Source of the DNA: Bugula neritina
Lineage: Eukaryota; Bryozoa; Gymnolaemata; Cheilostomatida; Bugulidae
Direction of reading: 5' to 3'
Length of the DNA: 64,000 nucleotides
Assembly: GCA_964035545.1 (NCBI GenBank)
Contig: OZ037765.1
Span: 26,238,504 to 26,302,503, forward strand
Below, piece by piece: positions 1 to 11,159 of this stretch. The notes beneath the pieces are model-generated. The model did not search any database, had not been told where the DNA came from, and saw nothing but the letters and a program-made list of their open reading frames with translations. The translations under genes were made by a program, and so were the position numbers. Positions within the stretch are counted from its first letter, which is position 1. Each line of letters begins with the position of its first letter.

Positions 1-2
1 TG

Positions 3-506
3 ATAAGTAAATGTTCCCATCAACTACCTAGAAAAATTCTAATACAAATATATAACTCTTTTATAAATTCTAAATTAAAATATTGTGTAGAATCGTGGGG
101 TAATACAGCAAACATTTATTTTGAACCATTACATTTACTACAAAAGAAAATACTGAGAATTATATATAAAAAGCATTACCTTTTCCCATCTAAACCACTG
201 CTTCCTAGTTCTTCAATCATGCCTGTTCACACTCTACACACATTCAAACTATTACTGCTCTCACATAAACTTTACTACTCTCAACTAACACATCTCACAC
301 ATAACTATCCCACAAGATTATCAGAGTTCAGCCTACAAACTCCTCCATCATCAACTGCTGCAGGTCAACAAAGAATAGAATTCCAATAGTCCTCACTCTG
401 GAATAAATTGCCAAGTTCGATTCGTGCTGTGGAGAGGGAGGCTGGTTTTAAACTTGCCCTAAAAGACCACTTAATGGCAAATTTCCAATTAACAGATAAA
501 AAATAA
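3..506 (+). mobile_element. LINE reverse transcriptase C-terminal fragment (pseudogene)
   Basis: One frame runs from base 3 to a TAA at 504-506 with a single internal TAG at 387-389. The peptide has the look of the region after the RT palm in jockey/CR1-like non-LTR elements: an IYNSFINSKLKYCVESWGN-type segment, then LHLLQKKILRIIYKK, and near the end SLWNKLPSSIR. The 5' part lies outside the window. The internal stop and the truncation mean that this copy is dead. The family is inferred from motif style only; the exact clade is not determined. Confidence 0.8.
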
Positions 507-710
507 TCCGCTTTGAGTTGCTAAAGCTTTACAAAAAACTATAAAATCTTATATAACAGAAAATAATACGCTGACTGTCAACCATTCACGGCTCGGTGCC
601 TCGAGTAGCTGCAGTGCTATTGCGCCATGGGCCTTGTAATTTTGTTTATTTTCCTCAACTGTATGTATTTTTTCTGTCTGCGACAAAATAAAACAAACAA
701 ACAAACAAAC
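507..710 (+). mobile_element. LINE 3' UTR with (AAAC)n tail
   Basis: Following the LINE stop there are about 180 bases without coding potential, then AATAA and a run of AAAC units at about 686-710. Short A-rich microsatellite tails are the usual 3' ends of non-LTR retrotransposons. This fixes the orientation (plus) and the 3' boundary of the insertion near 710. Confidence 0.65.
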
Positions 711-712
711 AT

Positions 713-1280
713 TAATGTAGCAGAGTTAGTAGCTGTGGTAAAAGGCCTAAATTTGGCTTTAAAATGAAATTTAGGCAATATTGTAGTGAAAACAGACTCA
801 ATGTCGGTATTCAGGTTGGTCACATCCGTAATCAATGATAGTGTCAGACCTAAAGTTAATGGCATGACTGAGATGATTGTAAAACTTAGGTTAGGTGTCA
901 TAGTGAAACTGATAGAAGAGTACAAACTGTTATTAAAAATACATTTGGTGAAATCAGCTGAAAATTGGGCAGATGCTCTGACACGGGTGAGTTCAGCATG
1001 GCTTAGTAGGCGCATAACCTGTGTAAGTGTAGGTGTGACAACTCCTGATGTAGCTGACCTGAAGGATGAAATAGCCAAGCTGCATAGAATGCATCATTTG
1101 GGCATTGAAAGAACATTTTATCTAGCTAAATGTATATTTGGAGGAGGCATAGACAAGGAGTTAGTTAGAAGAGTAGTTAAGGAATGTGCTGTGTGTAGAA
1201 GTATTGATCCTTCTCCAGTGCAGTGGGGAAAAGGAGTTCTGGAAGTCAATGAGAAGTGGTGTAGGCTGGCAATAAACTAA
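713..1280 (+). mobile_element. LTR-retroelement pol fragment: RNase H end plus integrase zinc-binding domain
   Basis: Reading from 713, the frame shows AELVAVVKGLNLA, a stop near 765, then KTDSMSVFRLV and AENWADALTRVSSAWL, the typical C-terminal part of a retroelement RNase H (catalytic D in the TDS motif). It is followed by an HHCC integrase N-terminal domain with histidines in HRMHHLG and cysteines in CAVCRS. The frame ends at 1280 just where the integrase catalytic core (a WxRLAID-type start) should begin. Both ends are missing. The superfamily (Ty3/gypsy-like or a relative) is uncertain. Confidence 0.7.
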
Positions 1281-2167
1281 AGGTCATTATAATTGTGAAG
1301 TCCACTGAGGACCTGTCCCATGAGCCTCTGGAAGGTGGCGGGGGCGGAGGTCAACCCAAAAGGCAGCACCTTCCACTTCCACAGTTCGTCCCGTGTGATG
1401 AACGCCGCCTTTTCCTGGGCGTCGGGACTCAGAGTGACCTGCCAATAGCCGCTCAGCAAGTCTAGTGTACTAAAGTACTTCCTGCCGGCCAGGGCATCCA
1501 GAAATTCATCAATCCGGGGCAAAGGATAGGCGTCCTGTATGGTTACGCTATTTAATTTGCGATAATCCACACAAAAACGCCAACTGCCGTCTTTCTTCCG
1601 GACCAGGACGACCGGCGAGCTCCATGCACTATGTGCTGGCTCTATAAGGCCGCGGTCCAAAAGATCCCGGAATTGTCGGCTGACCTCCTTTTCCGGCCCC
1701 AACCTCCTCGTGGGTTGCCGGATAGGGACAGTCCCCGCAGCCAGCGGTATCTCGTGCCGGACGGCTCTAGTCAGGCCCACGTCATGATCTCCGCTGCTGA
1801 ACACGTCGTTGTACTCGCGCAGCAACTTGGCCATAGCCTGGCGCTCTCCGTTGCTCGCGCAGCCATCACAAGCTGTTTCGTACAACTCTTGGACGTGTGG
1901 CGGAACGGTCCCCCGCCCTTTTGATGGGCGCTGTCGGGGACCTCCCGTCGCGTCTCCCAGCGACGGCCCTATATCCTCCTCCTGGATAAAATGAAAGCGG
2001 CCCAGCATGGACCCTGCCGGTAGTTTTACCGACTTCGTGAAGGGGTTGACACACTGCACCAAGATCTCTTCTCGCTCAGTCAGCCGATTGAGGCTGCTGG
2101 CAAGTTGGCGAGTTGCTGGCGAGTTCTTTTGTGCGCGCCTTCTACAACTCCCAACCCAGAGATCTGG
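1281..2167 (-). pseudogene. Gypsy-type reverse transcriptase, truncated before the YxDD box
   Basis: Minus-strand frame with the gypsy linker CVNPFTKSVKLPAG, the SPVVLVRKKDGSWRFCVDYRKLN palm block, STLDLLSGYWQV and PFGLTSAPATFQRLM. After QVLSGLH the homology is lost, just before the expected Y(L/I)DD catalytic motif, so the product cannot be an active polymerase. The break coincides with the edge of an opposite-strand retroelement piece at 1280. Confidence 0.8.
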
Positions 2168-2946
2168 CTATTGTTCACTCTGCAGTGAATGGTAGCCCGG
2201 GAGCGGCCTGGTATCGTACAGTTCCGTACTACCTGCACGCCTTCCACTAGAGGACGACCAGACTTGTCGACACAGGTGAGTTCCTTGCCGGCCATCAGTA
2301 TGGCAGACTTGCTGAAGTCGATGCGGCACCCGTGTCGCTTCAAGAATGGCATCCCTAGTATGGCATCCTCTTCTAGTTGACTGATGACAAAGGTTTCCTG
2401 GATCGCCTGGTCGCGGACGCGTCCAGTCAGTTCTATGATACCGTAGAATGGGATACACGACCCGTCTGCCAGGGTGCCATGTTCCCCGGTATAGGGGCTA
2501 GTTCCTTCTTCTCCTTGGGGAAGAGCATCAAAGATATGACGGCTGAGGAGGTTCGTGGTACACCCGGAGTCTAGCAAGAAGGTGACGGGCTCTCCGGCCA
2601 CCTTTTCTGGTAAGGAGTACCTGTCTCCGTGAAGTTGTACCCTTACTCCCCCTGCGTGCTCAGTCTCGGCCAGATAAGGCCGTGCTCCTCTGGCCTGCGG
2701 TTTGTGTGGCCTCCTAAGGCGAGGGGTTCGCCGCGGAGGGGTGGTTGGTTCCCCTCCAATGTCCGGATGGACCTCGCCAGCCGGCTCTACTTCTTGTAGC
2801 CAGTCAAAGCGGTTAGTGAGTGGCAGGGCAAACGTTTTCGGTCGCCACACTGGTCGACTGGTCCGACGGGGTGCTTGCCACTCATGGGGGGTATAACGTG
2901 GTGTCCGTACGGACGACCTGCGGTTCCTAGCTCGGAAGTCCTTCAT
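2080..2946 (-). CDS. Gypsy-type pol N-terminus: aspartic protease
   Basis: This frame starts with an ATG at 2946-2944 that overlaps the gag stop as ATGA. A basic, proline-rich leader of about 120 residues precedes the retropepsin core FLLDSGCTTNLLS (DSG in place of the commoner DTG), with the later ILGMPFLKRHGC flap-distal motif typical of Ty3/gypsy proteases. The frame lies at -1 relative to gag. It ends at 2082-2080, while the RT lies in a further -1 frame that is open from about 2167, so either an indel or a frameshift separates protease from RT. Confidence 0.75.
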   Translation of the reverse strand: MKDFRARNRRSSVRTPRYTPHEWQAPRRTSRPVWRPKTFALPLTNRFDWLQEVEPAGEVHPDIGGEPTTPPRRTPRLRRPHKPQARGARPYLAETEHAGGVRVQLHGDRYSLPEKVAGEPVTFLLDSGCTTNLLSRHIFDALPQGEEGTSPYTGEHGTLADGSCIPFYGIIELTGRVRDQAIQETFVISQLEEDAILGMPFLKRHGCRIDFSKSAILMAGKELTCVDKSGRPLVEGVQVVRNCTIPGRSRATIHCRVNNSQISGLGVVEGAHKRTRQQLANLPAASIG

Positions 2947-3788
2947 TTCCGGCCCGCGGGGTTTGGAGGTGTCCGCGGGCCGTGGAAGTTTAACCGCTTC
3001 CCAGACTGTGGGCAGCTAGAGCGGAGATGTCCGCGTGCGCCACATTCCCAACACAAGGCAGCTGGCCTTGGAGCCTCTATCCCCGGCCTCAAAGGTGCTT
3101 GGGCGGGTTCTGTTGGATTGGCACCGGCTAGGACCACCACCAACTTTTCCAGCATTGTTGTCATGCGGTCTACCTCCGCCTTCAGGGGGGATATGGTGGT
3201 GGCGGCAGCCACTCGAGCTGGGTTGTCTGGTCCCGGTTCCACTGTGATTTGTTGAGAGCTCACATGGGCTCGGTGTAGCTATTTGGCCAAAAGATAGGCC
3301 TCGCCTTCCGCGAGGGCACCTTCGACTGTGGTGACTCCCCTCGCCAGAAACTGGTGATGGAGTCCCAAGTCGTTGATGGACTGCACAAAGGCATCGTAAG
3401 TATACCTTTCACGGTTCGCTTGAGGCAGGTCGCGGTACGCGATTTGCGCCAGCTTCATTACCGTGGCAGCATGCTCTTGTAGCGGCGTGTGAGGATCACG
3501 CCGCAACCGTTGTAGCCGGGTCCGTGCGTCTATGGCGGAGATGCCAAAACGGGCCCGCAGAGAAGCAAAGATACCGCTAATGTCAGATCCCACCCCGTAG
3601 GGCTTGGCCTTATCCATTAACGCCGTTCTAAGCTTAAGCAGTGCCACCGTTGGTGGCCACTGTGTGACTTCCATCACATCCTGAAATTCTTGAATGAATT
3701 GTTCTACCTCTTCTTCACCTGTAAAGGTGGGTGCCTTTAGCCGATATCTATCTTCATTGAGCTCTCTAGGAACTCTCACCTCCTCCAA
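2943..3788 (-). pseudogene. Gypsy-type gag with one in-frame UAG
   Basis: The minus-strand frame from about 3876 down to the TGA at 2945-2943 encodes a capsid-like region (ATLK-type helices with WPPTVALLKLRTAL and FVQSINDLGLHHQFL) and a nucleocapsid knuckle, CWECGARGHLRSSC (C-x2-C-x4-H-x4-C), near 3030. A single UAG at 3281-3279 divides the capsid from the nucleocapsid part; the frame is the same on both sides. No clear in-frame ATG is seen at the 5' end; the open frame extends upstream of 3788 to a TAA near 3885, so the true start may be non-AUG or lost. The UAG may be a mutation or a leaky stop; the sequence alone cannot decide. Confidence 0.75.
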
Positions 3789-3892
3789 TACTACTGGGTT
3801 TACAGGAATAACAACATCGTCATTCTCACCTTCATTCTGTGGAATGGGTAGCTCCGTGTCTTCTGTCGTTATCCTATTTTAGGCACAATCCC

Positions 3893-3906
3893 CCCGCTGC
3901 CACCAC
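3893..3906 (-). other. Primer-binding site of the gypsy-type element
   Basis: Directly inside the LTR the minus strand reads GTGGTGGCAGCGGGG. A TGG start followed by a GC-rich stretch is what is expected for complementarity to the CCA-terminated 3' end of a tRNA. The tRNA species was not assigned. Confidence 0.6.
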
Positions 3907-4240
3907 TGTTTTAATTTTGCAATTATAGTGCGTGGGTCTTATTGTGCATAGTTAGCATTCACTTCTAGTTAATAAATTACTCGTGGTAGTAGCCGGATAA
4001 TAGCCTTTATTATTCAAGTTGAACACAACACTAAACATTACTTTCAATTACAATAATACAATAACCATACAATGCGTGCATTCATTACGAGTCCTCGCTC
4101 ACAACAACCTAACTATACGCGATAACTCTCACTTGCCAAGAGCCCGCCTTCAAGTCCTCCTCATTGGATGATCTGCCGTGACCTTTCCCTATGAATGTGT
4201 CCTTTAGTATTCCCCAAATGGAGGGAAGATAATTCCTACA
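3907..4240 (-). mobile_element. 5' LTR of the gypsy-type element
   Basis: On the plus strand the segment begins TGTTTTAATTTTGC next to the primer site and plausibly ends AATTCCTACA at 4240, giving TG...CA termini. In element orientation it has a CCAAT-like site (near 4170) and then AATAATAAAGG (near 4005), a poly(A) signal in the right order for U3-R. The outer boundary is a best guess, because the second LTR is not present for comparison. Confidence 0.55.
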
Positions 4241-4245
4241 TTATT

Positions 4246-4396
4246 ATATCATGCAAATCTACTACAGTATTATTGAAAAACTATATTCCAATTGTCTGCA
4301 TGTTATTATTGTTGCTGTTATGTTTTCAAAAGATATATAACTGTTTAAAAAAGCCAAGTTATAATGTGATAGATTTGTGGGTTTGAATGCAACTAG
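4246..4396. other. Unassigned spacer
   Basis: Short AT-rich spacer between two LTR-like segments. No open frame or structured element seen. Confidence 0.4.
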
Positions 4397-4778
4397 TGCT
4401 AGAACATGCTCTTTGTAAGAGAGAACAAGATGTGGTAGGTAGCGTAGTCAATGATGAGCTTTATTGTGTAGAATAATATAGGTCTTCTTCCAGCAAGCTC
4501 CAGCAGTAGACTGAACTACTCTGAAACTCGCTGGCTTTTATATACAAAGGCAGAACAGAAATTCCTTTGTTGCCGAGATCGGAGATCCGAAATGCCGAAA
4601 TTCGGCACTTCGGGAATCCGAAATGCCGAACATCGGTATTTTGGTAGTCGGAAACGCCGATCTTTGGCACTTCGGAGCTTCGGTAGTCCGAAATGCCAAC
4701 TTTTGGTACTTCGGCATTTCGGAAGACTGAAGTGCTGACCTCGGACAACAACAGGAGCACACAAAAGAAAGCAACATT
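4397..4778 (-). mobile_element. Candidate solo LTR containing a palindromic minisatellite
   Basis: In minus orientation the segment holds a tandem-repeat block (4745-4575), then a TATATAAAAG box (near 4545) and, about 85 bases on, an AATAAAGC poly(A) signal (near 4460). That is the order of U3, TATA and R in an LTR. Plus-strand edges could be TGCTAGAACA at 4397 and an ACA near 4778, but no target-site duplication is convincing and no internal region is attached. It could instead be an unrelated promoter-bearing repeat. Confidence 0.35.
4575..4745. repeat. Diverged ~31-bp palindromic minisatellite
   Basis: About five imperfect units built on CCGAAATGCCGA and its complement TTCGGCACTTCGG. Each unit is close to its own reverse complement; for example CCGAAATGCCGAA and TTCGGCACTTCGG pair with one G-T mismatch around 4588-4614. 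All minus-strand frames stay open across it, a composition effect and not evidence of coding. Confidence 0.8.
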
Positions 4779-5660
4779 AGTAAAAGAAAAGCAACATTAG
4801 TAAAAGAAATATTACATAACCTCAGAATGCGTATTTCAGCAAAATTTCATTATGCTGAAAGCTTTAACAGTAATCACCATACTTAGGCATTAGCAAGCTA
4901 GCTTACTTATAAATTACAATTACAGCATTAAGAACAATGCTCAACAGTATTTATAATACTGACCCACGCAGTTATTTCAGAGCAATAGAGGATGAGAATC
5001 CATTACAATAATCAGGCTTAAACGTGTTAAACTTTAAATTTCTTGTTATTAATCAGACATTTTCTCATAAATAGATGACAAGATTTATTTTATAAAGCAT
5101 GAAGTTGCTGATGTATATTGAAATTATATGGCTTTGTTGCCCCAAACCAGATACTAAGAATGGTTTTTATACAGACAATTTTTTACAAAGTCTTCAATTA
5201 CTTTATCAAAAATAGGAGACATATTTCAAACATATTAAATTGAAATATATATCTTCTATGTAGGTTTAGGCTCCTTGAAAATCACAATTGTAGAATAGAA
5301 CACAGGCTAGTTTTGTACAATATAATGTATATATTTAATGTTCATCAGATTTTTTAATAATTAAATTTATTTTTTGGTACACCTAAAACTAAAATTTTTT
5401 CCTACCAGTAGCAACGCTAAAATATTCTATAGATGCAGTTATATGTATGCAATATGAAATGTCAATGCCAAGTACATATATTTAACTTGTTAGACACATA
5501 AAATGGTGGTTATCCAAATGGCAGTATACCAAATTTGTTTTTAATTTTAAGCATCCTTCCACCCACATATTATTATGGTTGTTGATCAGGGTCTTGTCAA
5601 AAATACTATTTTGGTATGGAATTAGAAAAGGTTGTTTTAATAAAGCTCTCTCTTATTAAT
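4779..5660. other. AT-rich spacer
   Basis: A near-perfect direct repeat of AAGCAACATTAGTAAAAGAA occurs at about 4770-4808. Apart from that I see no gene, RNA or element in this stretch. Confidence 0.5.
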
Positions 5661-5663
5661 TTC

Positions 5664-5720
5664 GAACCCACCGAATTTCATGCGGTGAATATTATTCGTT
5701 GCATGAAACTCGGTGGGTTC
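5664..5720. repeat. 21-bp inverted repeat (hairpin)
   Basis: The left arm, 5664-5684, starts GAACCCACCGAA and the right arm, 5700-5720, ends TCGGTGGGTTC. The arms pair over 21 bases with two mismatches around a 15-base AT-rich loop. Pairing stops at both outer ends, so this is a discrete stem-loop and not the tip of a longer fold-back. Confidence 0.8.
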
Positions 5721-5725
5721 TCAGC

Positions 5726-6196
5726 TGATGCAATTACATGAACACAGTGACTCTTCGTCTTATTGTATATGTACAATAAACAAGTCCGGTAGAATAGTAG
5801 CACCTTTTATTGCCTGCTTGCTAGAAAAGAAGCCCGGGCATGTGACTTCTCACAGAAAGTAGTAGAAAAGGAGCTATATATAGGTTATAGATGTAACTGT
5901 ATCTTGGTAGTAGGTAGAAGTGATTTTGTCCAGCGTCAGCTCCTCACTGACTACACTGGGCTGTGCACCCACTTATATGCCTAAAACAGTCGGCCGACTT
6001 GGCGTCCAAATCGGACAACGCGATGAAAGAAAACAAAAGAAACTATGCATCGCAATAGGTGGAAAAATACGCATAACTACTAATAATGCAAAATGAAAGA
6101 ACGCGCACAATTTAGTTACAGAATAGGTTCACACAATAATACAAAACAAAAGCGTGCACACAATTTTATCACACACTCCCCTACCCCTATTGGAAA
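5726..6196 (-). mobile_element. Candidate 3' LTR with polypurine tract
   Basis: Read on the minus strand, an AGGGGTAGGGGAG purine tract (about 6196-6178) is followed immediately by TGTGTGATAAAATTG, the usual PPT-to-LTR junction. Downstream come CTATATATAGC (near 5878) and GGCAATAAAAGG (near 5796), matching TATA and poly(A) spacing in an LTR. The far end is not resolved (near 5726-5745). Only about 100 bases of internal sequence (up to about 6290) may belong to it. No coding region remains. Confidence 0.45.
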
Positions 6197-6312
6197 GTAC
6201 CCCTCTCTCCAGTTAACACAAAAGAGAAATAAGAGTGGGAGTTGGACTACACCAAGGCTCAGTCCTAAGCACATAACTTGTTATAACTATAATAGATGTT
6301 ATCTCGAATGAC

Positions 6313-7118
6313 AATGGGGAAGAGACTGTGGAGTATGTTGTTTGCAGATGATCCGATATTATGCGATGAGAGTAGAGACAATATAGAAAAAATATTGAAA
6401 GACTGGAGAAGGAGATTAGAAGATGTTGGCCTAAAAGTTAGCAGGTCTAAAACTGAGTACCTACCCCCAAAAGAAGGCAGCGGTGATATCAGATTAAAGG
6501 AATGCGATAGCTCTGAACATGCCAGTTTGCCTCAAAAACCGCATTCAAGTACCTGGAGACTACAATTTACCAAGAAGTAGGACGCAGTACAGAGGTACAT
6601 CTGCGCATTGGCAGCGTCTGAAAAAATGGAGAGAACTGACGGGAGTATTATGTGACAAAAAAGTCTCAAAGCAACTGAAGGTCCTTATTTACAAGTCAGT
6701 AATACGACCAGGGCTACTGTATGGAGCTGAAACATGGCCATTGACCGATTACCTTGCTGAAAGATTTAGTGTATGTGGAATGAGAATGCTGTGTTACTGC
6801 CTGGGAATTAGTCTTGAGAACCACAAAACCAACGAGAGCATGAAGCAAGAAGCGAATGTCACGATTGTTTTAGCACCGGTGAGAAGAAGGTTGCAGTGAT
6901 TTGGTTATATATTCAGAAGAGAGAAAGAAGATGGCACCTGAAGAGTGCATGAGATGATAGTCAAAGGAAAGAGAAGTCGGGGACGCCCAAAGCATAGATG
7001 GAAGGACACACTCAGACAAGATCTCCAATCCTGTTTCCTCAATGAAGAGGATGCTCAGGACAAGGTTAGAATGAGAAGCCTAATTGAACTAGGCCTCCGG
7101 CAGCCACCCGCGACCTGA
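6313..7118 (+). pseudogene. Decayed LINE reverse transcriptase fragment
   Basis: Motifs run WSMLFADD (the FADD catalytic box of non-LTR RTs), KVSRSKTEYLPP, KKWRELTGVLCDKKV, LIYKSVIRPGLLYGAETWP, GISLE..KTNES, and, past the stops, GKRSRGRPK and IELGLRQPPAT at the end. The protein is in pieces: a deletion and frame change near 6515-6560, a tryptophan-to-stop change at 6897-6899, and another stop near 6939. It abuts the start of the duplicated PABP block. Confidence 0.85.
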
Positions 7119-7119
7119 A

Positions 7120-7665
7120 CTAGACAGAGCAGAGATAAAATGTAAAGCAATTTTGTGACCTGATACTAGAGTTTTAAAGTCACAATTTTCTCTCACTGAA
7201 TTCATCTTCTGTCACATGTAACTTTTTATAATTTTTAAACAGCCTAAATATACTTTTAGATATAGAATAATACTTGAAAGGTGTGAAACTGATATTATAT
7301 TACGGTTGTTGTAGATTGTCAGGTAATTTACCTGCCTATCATCTCATATTTTAAGGACTTACATGTAGGTTTCAGATTTTGCCTGAAAACTTCAAAACTT
7401 CTAATTGTTTCACTAATCTTTCAATTGCTCTGTAAAATACAACTCTCTCAATGTGTTACATTTGTAATAATTCAATTATTGATTAAAAAGTTTTGCTACA
7501 TGAAGTAGTAAAATATTTTAAAGGCATTTCATGGTTTCTGATTCTGGGCCTAACGAAAGAGTTAGGTCTAAAAATGCTTATACTTGCTCATTTCCCATGG
7601 TAATTGGTGATATTTAAAGGTATATAAAATAAACTTCATGATTGAAATTGTGTCTTGTATTATAG
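7120..7665 (+). other. 5' flank and 5' intron of PABP copy A
   Basis: Noncoding. From about 7165 the sequence is homologous to 12775 onward, upstream of copy B, including a shared GAATTCATCTTCTGTCACAT block at 7199 and 12801. A 3' splice site (TATTATAG) at 7665 precedes 20 bases of 5' UTR, so a noncoding first exon should lie upstream, but I cannot place it. Confidence 0.6.
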
Positions 7666-7676
7666 AAAAAAGCTGA

Positions 7677-10998
<3,322 letters not shown>

Positions 10999-11032
10999 AA
11001 GTTAATTGGTTGCCTCAAGGATATCCATTAAC

Positions 11033-11154
11033 AATAAAACCTTAAACTCATAAAAAAATAGAAAAATGAAGCTGTAATATTTTGTTTTTGATGGCACTTG
11101 TTATCTCTTTTGTGTTGTTGTTAATGTTTATCTGTTATCTCATTGGAAAATAAA
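11033..11154 (+). terminator. Poly(A) signals of PABP copy A
   Basis: AATAAA at 11033-11038, only 35 bases after the stop, and again at 11149-11154. The second is conserved in copy B and is the more likely major signal. Confidence 0.6.
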
Positions 11155-11159
11155 TGTTG

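Larger units (their letters stand above)
1281..4240 (-). mobile_element. Truncated Ty3/gypsy-type retrotransposon (5' half)
   Basis: Read on the minus strand the order is LTR (about 4240-3907), tRNA primer-binding site, gag with a CCHC knuckle, aspartic protease, and RT cut off after the PFGLTSAPATFQ motif. RNase H, integrase and the 3' LTR are absent: sequence homology stops near 1281-1300, where an oppositely oriented retroelement fragment begins. The coding part is visibly GC-rich against an AT-rich host, and its frames are mostly open, so the insertion is probably not ancient. It carries a TAG inside gag and a frame change between protease and RT. Confidence 0.85.

Noticed and set aside
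2080-2167. Programmed -1 frameshift between protease and RT
   Set aside because: RT is in the -1 frame relative to protease, but I found no canonical X-XXY-YYZ heptamer in the overlap; an indel in a local CTCGCCA repeat is as likely.
4461-4777. Overlapping minus-strand frames with repeated VPKxGISDY and SEVPK motifs
   Set aside because: Three frames are open at once over the palindromic minisatellite; no splice or start context and no known family.
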